Shown here: piece by piece, positions 47,036 to 58,892 of the stretch
Position numbering within the stretch: the stretch's first letter is position 1
How the letters are laid out: each line of letters starts with the position of its first letter
Assembly: GCF_900092025.1 (NCBI RefSeq)
Contig: NZ_FLTX01000008.1
Coordinates: forward strand, 124,001-188,000
From: Xanthomonas bromi
GTDB lineage: Bacteria > Pseudomonadota > Gammaproteobacteria > Xanthomonadales > Xanthomonadaceae
Reading direction: 5' to 3'
DNA length: 64,000 nucleotides
Program-made: the position numbers and the translations under genes
The notes under the pieces: generated by a model
What the model was told of the DNA's origin: nothing
Seen by the model: the letters and a program-made list of their open reading frames with translations, nothing else
Database searches by the model: none

Positions 47036-47416
47036 ATGTCCCAGATCATCCATACCGACCAGGCGCCCGCCGCCATCGGCCCGTATTCGCAAGCCGTGCG
47101 TGCCGGCAACACCGTGTATTTCTCGGGGCAGATCCCGCTGGACCCGGCCACCGGCGAGATCGTGCCGGGCGACATCGGTGCGCAGGCACGGCGTGCATTC
47201 GACAACCTCAAGGCGGTGGCCGAAGCGGCTGGCGGCTCGCTCGACAAGATCGTGCGTCTGGGCCTGTATCTCACCGACCTGGGCCAGTTCGCCGCCGTCA
47301 ACGCGGTGATGCAGGAGTATTTTCAGGCCCCGTTCCCCGCGCGTTCCACCATCGAAGTGTCCGGCCTGCCCAAGGACGCTGGCTTCGAAGTCGATGCGGT
47401 GATGGTGCTCGAGTGA
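47036..47416 (+). CDS. ridA: RidA, reactive enamine/imine deaminase
   Basis: Cytosolic deaminase that clears 2-aminoacrylate and similar imines. 126 residues. The family signature is complete: APAAIGPYSQAVRAGNTVYFSGQIPLDP, and ARRAFDNLKAVAEAAG. The catalytic Arg is in FPARSTIEV. It lacks a signal peptide, unlike the second RidA at 18453. GTGGAG precedes the ATG. It sits between spoT and recG, as in many gammaproteobacteria. Confidence 0.95.
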   Translation: MSQIIHTDQAPAAIGPYSQAVRAGNTVYFSGQIPLDPATGEIVPGDIGAQARRAFDNLKAVAEAAGGSLDKIVRLGLYLTDLGQFAAVNAVMQEYFQAPFPARSTIEVSGLPKDAGFEVDAVMVLE

Positions 47417-47436
47417 TCCAGCGCGACTGATCTGCC

Positions 47437-49590
47437 GTGCCGCGCGCGCGCGCCGTTACGCCGAGTCTGGCCGTCGCCGGCCAGGCTCCGCTGTCCAGCC
47501 TGCCTGGCGTTGGCCCAAGAGTGGCCGACAAATTCGCCGCGCGCGGCATCCTGAGCGTGCAGGACCTGTGGTTGCATCTGCCACTGCGTTACGAAGACCG
47601 CACCCGCTTGACCACCATCGCGCAGCTGCAGAGCGGCGTGCCGGCGCAGATCGAAGGGCGCGTGGAGGCGGTGGAGCGTGGCTTCCGCTTCCGGCCGGTG
47701 TTGCGTGTGGCAGTGTCGGACGCGTCGCACGGCACGCTGGTGCTGCGCTTCTTTCATTTTCGTGCGGCGCAGGTGGCGCAGTTCGCCGTCGGCACGCGCG
47801 TGCGGGTGTTCGGCACGCCCAAGCCCGGCCAGCATGGCTGGGAGATCGTGCACCCCAGTTACCGGGTGCTCGCGCCGGGCGAAGAGGCCGGGTTGGGCGA
47901 CAGTCTGGATCCGGTCTATCCGGTGCTCGAAGGCGTTGGCCCGGCCACGCTGCGCAAATTGATCGGGCAGGCGCTGGAGCGTCTGCCGCCCGACGCTGCG
48001 CTGGAACTGCTGCCGCCACACTGGCTGCAGGACGAGCGCTTGCCATCGCTGCGCGCGGCCTTGCTGACCATGCATCGCCCGCCGGTCGGCACCGACCCGC
48101 AGCAATTGCTCGCCGGTGGGCATCCGGCCCAGCAGCGGCTGGCGATCGAAGAACTCCTGGCGCATCAACTCAGCCTGCGCCGCCAACGCATCGCGCTGCA
48201 GCGTTTCCACGCGCCCAGCCTGCCTGGCAATGGCACGTTGGTGCAGCAGATGCGCAGCGCCCTGCCGTTCCAGCTCACCGGTGCGCAGCAACGCGTGTTT
48301 GAACAGATTGCGCACGATCTTGCACAGCCCTCGCCGATGCTGCGACTGGTGCAGGGCGATGTCGGCAGCGGCAAGACTGTGGTCGCTGCGCTGGCGGCGA
48401 TGTTGGCGGTGGAGCAGGGCAAACAGGTCGCACTCGCTGCGCCCACCGAGTTGCTGGCCGAGCAGCACCTCAACAATCTGCGCAGCTGGCTGGAGCCGTT
48501 GGGGGTTCGCATCGTCTGGCTCGCCGGCAAGGTCACCGGCAAGGCACGCGCTGCCGTGATGGCCGAGGTCGCCTCCGGCCAGGCGCAGGTGGTGGTCGGC
48601 ACGCATGCGCTGATGCAGGAGGCGGTGGTCTTCCACGATCTGGCCTTGGCCATCATCGATGAGCAGCACCGCTTCGGCGTGCATCAGCGGCTTGCGCTAC
48701 GCGACAAGGGCGCGGCGGCGGGCAGCGTGCCGCATCAACTGGTGATGACCGCCACGCCCATCCCGCGCACGTTGGCGATGTCGACCTACGCGGATCTGGA
48801 TGTGTCGGCCATCGACGAACTGCCGCCCGGTCGCACGCCGGTGCAGACGATCGTGTTGAGCGCGGAGCGCCGCCCTGAGTTGGTCGAACGCATCCGCGCC
48901 GCCTGCGCGGAGGGACGTCAGGCGTATTGGGTGTGCACGCTGATCGAAGAAAGCGAAGAGCCCGAGAAAGGCGCGCAAGGGCAGCAAAGCGGGCCGCCAC
49001 GTATCGAAGCGCAGGCCGCGCAAGTCACTTTCGAAGCCTTGTCGGCGCAACTGCCGGGCGTGCGTGTGGCGCTGGTGCACGGCCGCATGAAGCCGGCCGA
49101 AAAACAGAAGGCCATGCTGGACTTCAAGCAAGGTCGCAGCGATCTGCTGGTTGCCACCACCGTGATCGAAGTCGGCGTGGATGTGCCCAATGCCTCGCTG
49201 ATGATCATCGAAAATGCCGAGCGGCTGGGCCTGGCCCAGTTGCATCAGTTGCGCGGTCGGGTCGGACGCGGCGCAGCCGCATCCAGTTGCGTGCTGCTTT
49301 ACCAGGGGCCGCTGTCGATGATGGCGCGTCAGCGCCTGGAAACCATGCGTCAGACCAACGATGGTTTCGTGATCGCGGAAAAGGATCTGGAATTGCGCGG
49401 GCCTGGCGAATTGCTGGGCACACGGCAAACCGGTCTGGCCAGTTTCCGCATCGCCGACCTGGCCCGCGACGCCGGCCTGCTGCCGCGCGTGCAGGTGCTG
49501 GCCGAGCGACTGCTGGACGAAGCGCCGGAGATCGCCGACCGTGTCGTCGCACGCTGGATCGGTGGCGCGGTGCGGTATGCGGCGGCTTGA
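47437..49590 (+). CDS. recG: ATP-dependent DNA helicase RecG
   Basis: Branch-migrating helicase for stalled forks and Holliday junctions. 717 residues. The wedge (OB-fold) domain is at about 20-180, Walker A GDVGSGKT at 308-315, the DEQH box at 408-411, the motif FGVHQR directly after, then TATPIPRTLAM. The C-terminal domain includes GRVGRG and the TRG motif region (DLELRGPGELLGTRQTG). The start is GTG 47437 (MPRARAVTPS); no Shine-Dalgarno is clear. ATGs further in would remove conserved residues. Confidence 0.95.
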   Translation: MPRARAVTPSLAVAGQAPLSSLPGVGPRVADKFAARGILSVQDLWLHLPLRYEDRTRLTTIAQLQSGVPAQIEGRVEAVERGFRFRPVLRVAVSDASHGTLVLRFFHFRAAQVAQFAVGTRVRVFGTPKPGQHGWEIVHPSYRVLAPGEEAGLGDSLDPVYPVLEGVGPATLRKLIGQALERLPPDAALELLPPHWLQDERLPSLRAALLTMHRPPVGTDPQQLLAGGHPAQQRLAIEELLAHQLSLRRQRIALQRFHAPSLPGNGTLVQQMRSALPFQLTGAQQRVFEQIAHDLAQPSPMLRLVQGDVGSGKTVVAALAAMLAVEQGKQVALAAPTELLAEQHLNNLRSWLEPLGVRIVWLAGKVTGKARAAVMAEVASGQAQVVVGTHALMQEAVVFHDLALAIIDEQHRFGVHQRLALRDKGAAAGSVPHQLVMTATPIPRTLAMSTYADLDVSAIDELPPGRTPVQTIVLSAERRPELVERIRAACAEGRQAYWVCTLIEESEEPEKGAQGQQSGPPRIEAQAAQVTFEALSAQLPGVRVALVHGRMKPAEKQKAMLDFKQGRSDLLVATTVIEVGVDVPNASLMIIENAERLGLAQLHQLRGRVGRGAAASSCVLLYQGPLSMMARQRLETMRQTNDGFVIAEKDLELRGPGELLGTRQTGLASFRIADLARDAGLLPRVQVLAERLLDEAPEIADRVVARWIGGAVRYAAA

Positions 49591-49593
49591 GCG

Positions 49594-49728
49594 GCGGGGA
49601 ATCGGGAGTCGGGATTGGGGATTCGCCAAAGCGGGGTTGCTGCAACCTGGACGTCTCCGGGATTCGCGCGGCTCGCCGATCCTTGCGAAGATGCGGCAAC
49701 GAATCCCGAATGCCCAAGCTCCAATCCC
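49594..49728. repeat. GATTCCC inverted-repeat hairpin, locus E
   Basis: The left arm 49595-49625 is GGGGAATCGGGAGTCGGGATTGGGG plus ATTCG. The right arm 49700-49728 is CGAATCCCGAATGCCC...CCAATCCC, ending at the ATG of the nucleoside hydrolase. The two arms are complementary in part. It fills the gap recG to the next gene. Confidence 0.7.
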
Positions 49729-50667
49729 ATGACAAAAAAAATTCCGCTGCTGATCGATACCGACCCGGGCGTGGACGACGCGCTGGCGCTGCTGATGGCC
49801 TTCAACGACAGCCGCCATGAGGTGGTCGGCCTGACCATCGCCGCCGGTAACGTAGGCCTGGAACACACCGTGCACAACGCCTTGAAGGTCTGCGAGATCG
49901 CCGGCCGCGCCGATGTACCGGTCTACGCCGGCTGCCCGCAGCCGTTGCTACACCCCTCGGTGGACGCGGCGCACGTGCACGGGATCGACGGCTTCGGCGA
50001 TGTGGGGCTGGCACCGGCCAAGCGCACTGCCGAAGCCGAACATGCTGCGCTCGCCATCCTGCGTCTGTCGCACGAACATGCCGGCAAGCTACTGCTGGTC
50101 GCGCTCGGCCCGCTGACCAATCTTGCCCTGGCACTGACCCTGGACCCGACCCTGCCGCAGCGCGTGGCGCGGCTGGTGGTGATGGGCGGGGCGTTGACCG
50201 GCCACGGCAACATCACCGCTGCGGCCGAATTCAACATCGGCTTCGACCCGGAGGCCGCGCACATCGTGTTCCGTGGTTTTCCGCACTTCGACGTGTCCGA
50301 CTGGGAAGCCACCATTGCGCACGGACTACTGCACCGGGACGTGGGGCAATGGTTGGCGGCCGATTCCGCCTGCGCCCGCTTCTACGAGGAGATCTCACGC
50401 AAGACCCGCTTGTGGTCCGAAGACAGTCGCGGCGAGTACTGGTATGCGGCCGACGCGCTGGCGATGGCGTTCGCCCTGCACCCCGACGGCGCCCAGCGGT
50501 TGGAGCAGCGCCCGGTGCACGTCGAACTGGCCGGCACCCACACCCGCGGCATGACCCTGGTGGACTGGAACCGGCAGGGCGGCGCGCCCGACAACGCCAA
50601 TCTGCTGCTGGAGTACGACCGCCAGCGGTTCTACGGGCTGGTCGGGGCAGCCCTGGCAGCCGGCTAG
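49729..50667 (+). CDS. Nucleoside hydrolase
   Basis: Hydrolyses N-glycosidic bonds of ribonucleosides (Ca-dependent, cytoplasm). 312 residues, inosine-uridine hydrolase fold. The signature [12 protein letters not shown] is near residues 10-21 (Asp ligands); [21 protein letters not shown] and [14 protein letters not shown] follow, with [17 protein letters not shown] later. Substrate preference (purine, pyrimidine or both) cannot be told. The leader is repeat DNA (locus E). Confidence 0.93.
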   Translation: MTKKIPLLIDTDPGVDDALALLMAFNDSRHEVVGLTIAAGNVGLEHTVHNALKVCEIAGRADVPVYAGCPQPLLHPSVDAAHVHGIDGFGDVGLAPAKRTAEAEHAALAILRLSHEHAGKLLLVALGPLTNLALALTLDPTLPQRVARLVVMGGALTGHGNITAAAEFNIGFDPEAAHIVFRGFPHFDVSDWEATIAHGLLHRDVGQWLAADSACARFYEEISRKTRLWSEDSRGEYWYAADALAMAFALHPDGAQRLEQRPVHVELAGTHTRGMTLVDWNRQGGAPDNANLLLEYDRQRFYGLVGAALAAG

Positions 50668-50674
50668 GGCGACC

Positions 50675-50704
50675 TTGCGCCGGGCGAACGGAGGCCGCTA
50701 TAAT
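50675..50704 (+). promoter_or_regulatory. Promoter of rpmE2
   Basis: TTGCGC (50675-50680), 18-base spacer, then a perfect TATAAT (50699-50704). Start ATG 50739 lies 34 bases further on. Confidence 0.7.
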
Positions 50705-50738
50705 GACAGGCTTATCCAGGCAGCCCGGCGCCAAGCCC

Positions 50739-50981
50739 ATGAAAGATAACGTGCATCCCAGCTACAAAGAGGTCGTCTTTCAAGACGTGACGTCCGATTT
50801 CAAGATCCTGACCCGTTCCACCATGAGTTCGAAAGAAACGGTGAAATGGGAAGACGGCCAGGAATATCCGCTGATCAAGGTGGAAATCTCTTCCGAATCG
50901 CACTCGTTCTATACCGGCAAGCAGAAGAAGATCGACACCGGCGGCCGTATCGACAAGTTCCAGAAGCGCTACGCGCGCTGA
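50739..50981 (+). CDS. rpmE2: 50S ribosomal protein L31 type B
   Basis: 80-residue large-subunit protein. The start [16 protein letters not shown] and the end [22 protein letters not shown] are diagnostic. The type-A zinc cysteines are absent, so this is the zinc-independent (type B) paralogue. In many bacteria type B is induced under zinc starvation by Zur, but no Zur box was recognised here. A clear TATAAT promoter precedes it, so it may be the ordinary form in this organism. Confidence 0.97.
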   Translation: MKDNVHPSYKEVVFQDVTSDFKILTRSTMSSKETVKWEDGQEYPLIKVEISSESHSFYTGKQKKIDTGGRIDKFQKRYAR

Positions 50982-51117
50982 ACTTGCAGGACGGGTTGTC
51001 CGGCACCGGCCGCGCATTGCGCGGCCGTTGTCTTTTGGGGCGTCAGCTGCGTTGCGCACGTCCCTGCGCTGTGCATCTACGACTTCTGTCCAAGCGACGG
51101 CCAAAATGCTGCTGTGC

Positions 51118-51123
51118 GATAAT
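51118..51123 (+). promoter_or_regulatory. -10-like box upstream of gltA
   Basis: GATAAT, with no convincing -35. It lies about 85 bases before the GTG start of gltA. Confidence 0.4.
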
Positions 51124-51208
51124 GACGTGATCCGAGGCGAGGCCTTGGACTTCCATCATGTGCCTGCCCATGTGGGATCAGGCGCCTTCCACTGAAGGAG
51201 CGTACACA

Positions 51209-52498
51209 GTGTCCGATCTTGATCAGGTCACGCTCAACGCCGGCGACAAGTCGGTTGTTCTGCCGGTTCTCAAGCCCACGTTGGGCAACGATTGCGTCGA
51301 TATTTCCAAGCTGACCAAAGAAACCGGTCTGTTCACCTACGACTCGGGCTTCACCGCCACCGCCAGTTGCAAGTCGGCCATCACCTACATCGATGGCGAC
51401 AACGGCGTGCTGTTGTACCGCGGCTATCCGATCGAGCAGCTGGCCGAGAAGTCCAGCTTCCTGGAAGTGTCGTACCTGCTGATGAACGGCGAACTGCCGA
51501 CGGCGGACGCATTCAAGAAGTTCGACCACGAAGTCACGCATCACACCATGATGCACGAGTCGCTGAAGAACTTCCTCGGCGGTTTCCGCCACGATGCGCA
51601 CCCGATGGCCATGCTGGCCGGCTCGGTCGCCTCGCTGTCGGCGTTCTACCACGACACCCTGGACCTCAACGATCCGGAGCAGCGCCGTCAGGCTGCCATC
51701 CGTCTGATCGCCAAGGTGCCGACCCTGGCAGCTGCCGCGTACCGCTATTCGATCGGCTGGCCGATCCGCTACCCGCGCAACAACCTGAACTACGTCGATC
51801 GCTTCCTGCACATGATGTTCGAAGTGCCGAGCGAGCCGCTGGAGATCAACCCGGTTGTGGCCAAGGCGCTGGATCTGTTGTTCATCCTGCACGCCGATCA
51901 CGAACAGAACGCCTCGACCTCGACCGTGCGTCTGGTCGGTTCGACCGGTGCCAACCCGTATGCGTCGGTTGCCGCCGGCATCACCGCACTGTGGGGCCCG
52001 GCACACGGCGGCGCCAACGAAGCGGTGCTGAAGATGCTCGAAGAAATCGGCACTGCCGATAACGTCGAGTCGGCCGTGGCCAAGGCCAAGGACAAGAACT
52101 CCTCGTTCCGCCTGATGGGCTTCGGTCACCGCGTCTACAAGAACTTCGACCCCCGCGCCAAGATCATCCGCGAGATGACCCACAAGGTGCTGGGCGAGCT
52201 GGGCGTCAACGACCCGCTGCTGGAAGTGGCGCTGAAGCTGGAAGAGGCTGCGCTGAAGGACGACTACTTCGTGCAGCGCAAGCTGTACCCGAACGTCGAC
52301 TTCTACTCGGGCCTGATCTACAAGGCGCTGAATATCCCGGTGGAAATGTTCACCGTGATGTTCGCCATCGCCCGCACCGCCGGTTGGGTATCGCATTGGC
52401 TGGAACAGCAGGTCGACCCGGAAATGAAGATCGGCCGTCCGCGCCAGATCTACACCGGTTACGACAAGCGCGATTACAAAGACGCCGGACAGCGCTAA
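51209..52498 (+). CDS. gltA: Type II citrate synthase
   Basis: Condenses acetyl-CoA and oxaloacetate in the TCA cycle. 429 residues, hexameric NADH-sensitive type. The catalytic residues are in [14 protein letters not shown] (His), [19 protein letters not shown] (His) and [10 protein letters not shown] (Asp). The start is GTG 51209: AAGGAG is eight bases upstream, and it gives the usual length. The in-frame ATG at 51158 would add 17 residues without a family match. A strong terminator follows. Confidence 0.97.
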   Translation: MSDLDQVTLNAGDKSVVLPVLKPTLGNDCVDISKLTKETGLFTYDSGFTATASCKSAITYIDGDNGVLLYRGYPIEQLAEKSSFLEVSYLLMNGELPTADAFKKFDHEVTHHTMMHESLKNFLGGFRHDAHPMAMLAGSVASLSAFYHDTLDLNDPEQRRQAAIRLIAKVPTLAAAAYRYSIGWPIRYPRNNLNYVDRFLHMMFEVPSEPLEINPVVAKALDLLFILHADHEQNASTSTVRLVGSTGANPYASVAAGITALWGPAHGGANEAVLKMLEEIGTADNVESAVAKAKDKNSSFRLMGFGHRVYKNFDPRAKIIREMTHKVLGELGVNDPLLEVALKLEEAALKDDYFVQRKLYPNVDFYSGLIYKALNIPVEMFTVMFAIARTAGWVSHWLEQQVDPEMKIGRPRQIYTGYDKRDYKDAGQR

Positions 52499-52523
52499 GC
52501 GCCACCTGGCAGATGCTTGAACG

Positions 52524-52552
52524 AACGCCCCGCACTGCGGGGCGTTTGCATT
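52524..52552 (+). terminator. Intrinsic terminator after gltA
   Basis: A perfect 10-base stem AACGCCCCGC / GCGGGGCGTT with a 3-base loop. The T-rich tail TTTGCATTT is weak but adequate. Confidence 0.85.
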
Positions 52553-52748
52553 TGGTGTGGCTGCAGGTGTGATCGATCTTCCAGTTGAGCGTGATGCAGC
52601 TATCAGCTATCGAGGATCGGTGGCGGATGGCTTGGTCCCGTCGTGTCTACGCTCATATCAACGGGCGCTGCCGCAGCGACATCGGCGCGCCGAAGCGCAT
52701 GTGTCCAGGTCTCCGCGCTCGCAGGCTCGGCGGCGCAATGAGCGCGAC

Positions 52749-53399
52749 TCAGCGCAGTAGCTGTGGCAGGTCCGGGCTGGCGTCGTCGCTCAACAACTGT
52801 CGTACCTGGGCCGCCGATGCACGCGGCATCGGCTTCTCGTCCAGCTGCGATAGCGGTGCCTGCCGCAACGCGTCGTAGGGCAGCACGGTGAGGTCGAAGG
52901 TGAGGTCTTCGGCGCTGAACAGCCACACCGGAAATTCGCCATTGCGTTCGCGATCCAGATGCAATCGTCGCGTCCGCGATTCGGCCGGAATGCGGTGCTC
53001 TTCCAGAAACCGCTGCACCGCATCCACATCGTCGCTGTGCAACTGCAAGTGCACTGGCGAATTTGCATCGGCGGTGCCTTCCAGTACCGGGCCGGTCAGT
53101 CGCGGCTTGAAGGCACTGAGAAACTCCAGCGCCCGCAGTGCGGCTTCGCGCCGTTGGCGCAGGCGCGCGCCGTGTGCAGGTCCGGCAAACAGGCGCTGGT
53201 ATTCGCGCAACGCATCCTCGATCTCGCGATTGCGTGGCAATGAGGCGTCGTCGTGAATGCCGAGCCGGCTGGCGGCCTTGAGCTTGGCTTGATGGAAATC
53301 GCGGATGCCGCCTTCGGCCATCAAGCGTGCGGCCTCGTGCGCCAGGCGATGGCGACGTTCCCGGGTTCGTGTATCGGCGTGCGCGCGTGCGTGATGCAT
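52749..53399 (-). CDS. Conserved hypothetical protein, nucleotidyltransferase-like
   Basis: A 216-residue protein. The N-terminal part is basic and helical (RRHRLAHEAARLMAEGGIRDFHQAKLKAASRLGI). The C-terminal half (GPVLEGTADANSPVHLQLHSDDVDAVQRFLEEHRIP...FPVWLFSAEDLTFDLTVLPYDALRQAPLSQLDEKPMPRASAAQVRQLL) resembles proteins annotated as UDP-MurNAc-related or MNT-type nucleotidyltransferases. I cannot verify the GSxxxD motif; only GTADANSP is present in its place. Function unknown. It faces the gltA terminator. Confidence 0.7.
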   Translation of the reverse strand: MHHARAHADTRTRERRHRLAHEAARLMAEGGIRDFHQAKLKAASRLGIHDDASLPRNREIEDALREYQRLFAGPAHGARLRQRREAALRALEFLSAFKPRLTGPVLEGTADANSPVHLQLHSDDVDAVQRFLEEHRIPAESRTRRLHLDRERNGEFPVWLFSAEDLTFDLTVLPYDALRQAPLSQLDEKPMPRASAAQVRQLLSDDASPDLPQLLR

Positions 53400-53744
53400 G
53401 ACCGGGCTCCCCTGATGAACCTGATCTGGACTCTACATCAGCTGCATGAAGACATGGCGAATGCGTCATGCCATTGCAAACAAGCGATCACGTAGCGGTA
53501 ATCGATTGCCGTGTTTCGTGCAGGCGGCGCACACAGACCGCCGCTGCATCAGCGGCACTGGCGTGGCGTCATGCAGTGGACAGGGAGCTGTTGCCGGAAT
53601 CGGCAGAAATGAAGACCAACTATCCGGTTCGGTCCGCTATCCACCACCCTGACACCAGTCAGCGCCGTTCCAATCGGTCGCTACGCGTGGTGGGGAACCG
53701 GACAGCCGCGCCGTCACGATTCCCGATTCCCGGATCCCCCGCCA
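53400..53744. other. 345-nt gap before mrcA end, with a GATTCCC element
   Basis: No gene is supported. Near the end is a short hairpin of the GATTCCC type (53692-53740). Confidence 0.5.
53692..53740. repeat. GATTCCC-type hairpin, locus F
   Basis: GGGGAACCGG (53692-53701) faces CCCGATTCCCGGATCCCC (about 53722-53739). A short version of the family, located directly before the stop of mrcA. Confidence 0.55.
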
Positions 53745-56171
53745 TCAGAAAATATCAAACGCCTTTTCGTCCTGCTGTTGCTGCTGGCCGTAGTCGTAAT
53801 CCTGCAGGCGATCCAGATCTTCGTTCTTTACCCATTCGACCGCGCCATTGATGGTGGCCTGGGTCATGCCTTCCGGCGGGTCATTGGCAGCGATCGGCTT
53901 GTCCTTGAGCGCTACGCGCATGTAGTCGATCCAGATCGGCAGGGCGGCCTTGCCGCCGTACTCGCGATAACCGAGCGAGCGGAAGTCGTCGCGACCCACC
54001 CACACGGTGGTGGTATAGGGGCCGCCGAAACCGGAGAACCAGGCATCGCGGTGATCGTTGGTCGAGCCGGTCTTGCCGCCCACATCCTCGCGGCCGAGGA
54101 CCTTGGCCGCAGTACCGGTACCGCGCTGGACCACGTCTCGCATCATCGAGACCAACTGGTAGGCAGTGCGCCCGTCGATGACGCGTGGGGCGATCTTGGT
54201 TTCCGCGGCCGCCGCAGGTGCGGTCTGCGCCGGTGCCGGGGTGGCTATGGCTGGGGTCGCGGGAGGCGTCTCCGGTGCCTGCGCGCCGAAGTTGAAGCCA
54301 TCCACGACCTGGCTCACGGGCGCCGCATTGCCGCCTTGCAGCGCGCAGGTGCGGCAGGCCACCGCCGGCACTTCCTTGAACACGGTATTGCCGTCACGGT
54401 CCTTGACCTCATCCACGATCCAGGTGTCAACGCGCGAGCCGCCATTGGCGAACACCGCGTACCCACGTGCCATCGACAATGGCGTCAGCGACGCGGTGCC
54501 CAGCGACATCGACAGGTTGGGCGGCAACTCGGCTTCCTGGAAGCCGAACTGGCTGATGTATTTGCGTGCGAAATCGACGCCGATCGCGTCCAGCAGACGC
54601 ACCGAGACCAGGTTGCGTGACTGCACCAGTGCCTCGCGCAGGCGCATCGGCCCGCGGAAGCCGCCACCATCGTTCTGCGGCGACCACGTCTTGCCGCGCC
54701 GGTCGCGGAACACCACTGGCGCATCCAACACGATCGAGGCCGGGTTGAATCCCTTTTCGAAGGCGGCGGCATACACGAACGGCTTGAAGCTGGAGCCGGG
54801 CTGGCGCCGTGCCTGGGTGGCGCGGTTGAACTTGTTGCCGGCAAAGCTGAAGCCGCCGACCAGCGCGCGCAACGCGCCGCTGTTGGCATCCAGCGAGACC
54901 AGGGCCGCCTGGCCGCGCGGCAGCTGATCGATGATCCACTCGCCTTCCTTTTCGCCGCTGCGGATACGGGTCAGGTCGCCGCGGGTCAACAGCTTGGCCG
55001 GTGTCTTGCCGGTCCAGCTGCTGGCGCTGGCCGGCAGGGTCAGTTCGGTCTTGTCGTTTTGCACGACCGTGACTCCGCCATCGGGATTGGTGCGCGCCAC
55101 GATCACCGCACGCAGGCCACCCTGGACGAACGCACCCGCCAGGTGCTTGGCCAGTGCAGGCGCATCCGCATCGGCGGCCACGTCGAAGTGCTGCTCTACG
55201 CCATGCCAGCCATGGCGATGATCGTAAACGCGCAAGCCGTCGGCGATCGCCGCATCCGCACCGGTCTGCAAGGTCGAATCGATGGTCGTGGTGACGTGGT
55301 AGCCCTTGTTGAGCACGTCGCCGCCGTACTTGGCGATCATCTCCTGGCGCACCAGCTCGGCCACGTACGGGGCGTACACCTCCACCGGCGGCTCGTGCGG
55401 CTTGGCATGCATCGGTACCGCCTTGGCGGCATCGGATTCTGCCTGGGTCACGAAGCCCAGGTCGGCCATGCGCTGCAGCACGTAATAGTCGCGACGTTCG
55501 CGCGCGCGCTCGGGGTTGCTGATCGGGTTGCCGCTGGACGGGAATTTGGGGATGCCGGCCAGCGACGCCATCTCGTCCAGGCTCAATTCGCTCATCTTCT
55601 TGCCGTAGTAGTACTCGGCAGCGGCGCCGACGCCGTAGGCGCGGTTGCCGAAGAAACTCTTGTTGAGATACAGCTCGAAGATCTCGTCCTTGCTCAGCTC
55701 ACTTTCGATCTTGCGTGCCAGCAGGATCTCCGCCAGCTTGCGGGTGTAGCTGTATTCGGAGCTGAGGAAGAACTGTCGCGCCACCTGCTGGGTGATGGTC
55801 GAGCCACCCGGCACGCGCTTGGCGTCGGTGGTGGTCAGTAACCACACCGCGCGGGCGATGCCCTTGTAGTCCACGCCCCCGTGCTCGTAGAAGCGCGCGT
55901 CCTCGGTGGCCAGGAAGGCCTGCTTCAAGCGCAGCGGCACATCCTTCATCTGGATGGGGTAGCGCCGGGTCTCTCCATAGACGGCCATCAGGCGCCCGTC
56001 GCTGGAGTAGACGTACATCGGCTCCTGCAGCTCGACTTGCTTGAGCGACTGCACGTCCGGCAACTTCGAGGAAATGGCGTAATACAGGCCGCCGGCAGCA
56101 ATAGCGCCGAGCAGTGCGAGCACAACGAGCGTGGCCAGGATCCAGCCCAGCCAACGGCGAATACGGGGCAT
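53745..56171 (-). CDS. mrcA: Penicillin-binding protein 1A
   Basis: Bifunctional peptidoglycan synthase of the inner membrane, 808 residues. An N-terminal membrane anchor at about 8-30 ([22 protein letters not shown]). GT51 transglycosylase: [23 protein letters not shown] and [12 protein letters not shown]. Transpeptidase: PGSSFKPF (serine about 459-460), QSRN and GGKTGSTND (about 697-705). An Ala/Pro-rich insert near 600-640 is unusual. It is divergent from pilM, as in other gammaproteobacteria. Confidence 0.97.
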   Translation of the reverse strand: MPRIRRWLGWILATLVVLALLGAIAAGGLYYAISSKLPDVQSLKQVELQEPMYVYSSDGRLMAVYGETRRYPIQMKDVPLRLKQAFLATEDARFYEHGGVDYKGIARAVWLLTTTDAKRVPGGSTITQQVARQFFLSSEYSYTRKLAEILLARKIESELSKDEIFELYLNKSFFGNRAYGVGAAAEYYYGKKMSELSLDEMASLAGIPKFPSSGNPISNPERARERRDYYVLQRMADLGFVTQAESDAAKAVPMHAKPHEPPVEVYAPYVAELVRQEMIAKYGGDVLNKGYHVTTTIDSTLQTGADAAIADGLRVYDHRHGWHGVEQHFDVAADADAPALAKHLAGAFVQGGLRAVIVARTNPDGGVTVVQNDKTELTLPASASSWTGKTPAKLLTRGDLTRIRSGEKEGEWIIDQLPRGQAALVSLDANSGALRALVGGFSFAGNKFNRATQARRQPGSSFKPFVYAAAFEKGFNPASIVLDAPVVFRDRRGKTWSPQNDGGGFRGPMRLREALVQSRNLVSVRLLDAIGVDFARKYISQFGFQEAELPPNLSMSLGTASLTPLSMARGYAVFANGGSRVDTWIVDEVKDRDGNTVFKEVPAVACRTCALQGGNAAPVSQVVDGFNFGAQAPETPPATPAIATPAPAQTAPAAAAETKIAPRVIDGRTAYQLVSMMRDVVQRGTGTAAKVLGREDVGGKTGSTNDHRDAWFSGFGGPYTTTVWVGRDDFRSLGYREYGGKAALPIWIDYMRVALKDKPIAANDPPEGMTQATINGAVEWVKNEDLDRLQDYDYGQQQQQDEKAFDIF

Positions 56172-56323
56172 GTAAGAGAGATTCCGATTGCAGATTTCTT
56201 GGTCGCAGAGTATAGATGACGCCGAGTTTGGCTGGGGCCGAACTCTGGGGATCGCAGACGACGGCACTGGGGTCACGGTCGCGGGGGCATTGCCTGGCGC
56301 GTGAAGGGCTTGTCAACTGTTAA

Positions 56324-57444
<1,121 letters not shown>

Positions 57445-57445
<1 letters not shown>

Positions 57446-58230
57446 TGGCAAGAATCAATCTATTGCCCTGGCGCGCCGAGCGCCGGAAGGCGCGCGAGCG
57501 TGAGTTCTATTCGATGCTGGGCTTCGCCGCGCTGGGCGGCGTGCTGTTGTCGGCATTGATCTGGTTCTACTACGACGCGCAGATCAGCGGCCAGACCGAG
57601 CGTAATGCGTTTCTGACCACCGAGATCGACAAGGTCAAGGCGCAGAACGAAGAGATCAAGGAACTCGACAAGAAGAAGGACCGCCTGCTTGCGCGCAAGA
57701 AGGTCATCGAGGAACTGCAGGCCAACCGCTCGCAGATGGTGCATCTGTTCGATTCGCTGGTGCGCACCATTCCCGATGGCGTGGCGCTGACCAACATCAA
57801 GCAGGACGGCGACATCCTGACCCTGGAGGGTCGCTCGCAGTCCAATGCGCGCGTCAGTGCGTACATGCGCAACCTGGAAGGCTCGGGCTGGATGACCAAT
57901 CCGGACCTGTCGATCATCGAGGCCAAGAGCCAGGACAAGGCGGCCGGCCAGCCCGCGGCCTCATCGATGGATACCAAGGCATTGCCTTATGTGTTCACGT
58001 TGAAGGTCAAGCTGGCCAACCCGAACGAGGCCGACAAGAACGGCGCCGCGCCCGCGGTGGTTGATCCGGCCGCGCCGGGCACCGCTGCACCGGGTGCCAC
58101 GCCGGCTGGGACGACGCCTGCTGCTCCGGCAGCGGCGCCTGGGCCTGCAACGCCGCCGAGCGCACCTGCGACAGCACCGCAGGCCGCGCCGGCGGCCGCC
58201 AATCGGCCGCAGGAGGGGGCGGCGTCATGA
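57445..58230 (+). CDS. pilN: Type IV pilus assembly protein PilN
   Basis: Inner-membrane protein of 261 residues, linking PilM to PilO. It begins MARINLLPWRAERRKAREREF, the PilM-binding motif INLLPWR. A single transmembrane helix is at about 25-43, followed by a coiled coil and a periplasmic ferredoxin-like domain. The C-terminus is an unusual Ala/Pro-rich tail (about 200-261), probably flexible in the periplasm. It overlaps pilM and pilO. Confidence 0.96.
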
Positions 58231-58892
58231 GTAAGAAATCATTCAAGCTCAGCGATCTGGACTTCAACAACATCGGCGGTTGGCCACAGCAGGCACGCAT
58301 CGTGTTCTGCGTGGTGGTCGGCCTGTTCATCATGGTGCTGGCCTGGTTCCTGTTGATCAGCAGCAAGCGCGATGAACTCGAAGGCCTAGAAGGTACCGAA
58401 ACCCAGCTGCGCACCGAGTTCGAGACCCAGCAGGGGCGCGCGGTGAATCTGGAGCCGCTCAAGCAGCAGCTCGCGCAGATGGAACAGGTGCTGCAGCAGA
58501 TGCTGCGCCAGCTGCCCAGCAAGACCGAGATGCCCGACCTGATCATCGACATCTCGCAGACCGCGTTGTCCAGCGGGCTCTCTAACGAGCTGTTCCAGCC
58601 GGGCCCGGAATCGCCGAGAGAGTTCTACGCCGAAAAGCCGATCGCCTTGCGCATGGTGGGCAGCTACCACCAGTTCGGTGCCTTCGTCAGTGGCGTGGCC
58701 TCGCTGCCGCGCGTGGTGATCCTGACCATGCACGACATCAATCTCAAGCCCAAGGATCCCAAGGCAGGCATCGGCCCACGCGGCGCACTGGAGCTGTCCG
58801 GCACGGTCAAGACCTATCGTTATCTGGACGATGAGGAAATGGCCGAGCAGGAAAAGGCGGCGGCCAACGCTGCGAAGAAGGGCGGCCAATGA
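58227..58892 (+). CDS. pilO: Type IV pilus assembly protein PilO
   Basis: Inner-membrane partner of PilN, 221 residues. A transmembrane helix is at about 28-48 (IVFCVVVGLFIMVLAWFLLI), then a coiled coil (LEGLEGTETQLRTEFETQQGRAV), and a periplasmic ferredoxin-like domain (FYAEKPIALRMVGSYHQFGAFVSGVASLPRVVIL). The ATG overlaps the pilN stop by four bases; the stop overlaps the start of pilP. Confidence 0.96.
   Translation: MSKKSFKLSDLDFNNIGGWPQQARIVFCVVVGLFIMVLAWFLLISSKRDELEGLEGTETQLRTEFETQQGRAVNLEPLKQQLAQMEQVLQQMLRQLPSKTEMPDLIIDISQTALSSGLSNELFQPGPESPREFYAEKPIALRMVGSYHQFGAFVSGVASLPRVVILTMHDINLKPKDPKAGIGPRGALELSGTVKTYRYLDDEEMAEQEKAAANAAKKGGQ

Noticed and set aside
50675-50739. Zur-regulated promoter before rpmE2
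   Set aside because: The type-B L31 suggests zinc control, but no recognisable Zur box is seen; the promoter looks constitutive.
53745-56171. Ala/Pro-rich insert of PBP1A as a frameshift or a foreign insert
   Set aside because: The frame is continuous, flanked by conserved motifs, and composition is like the rest of the gene.
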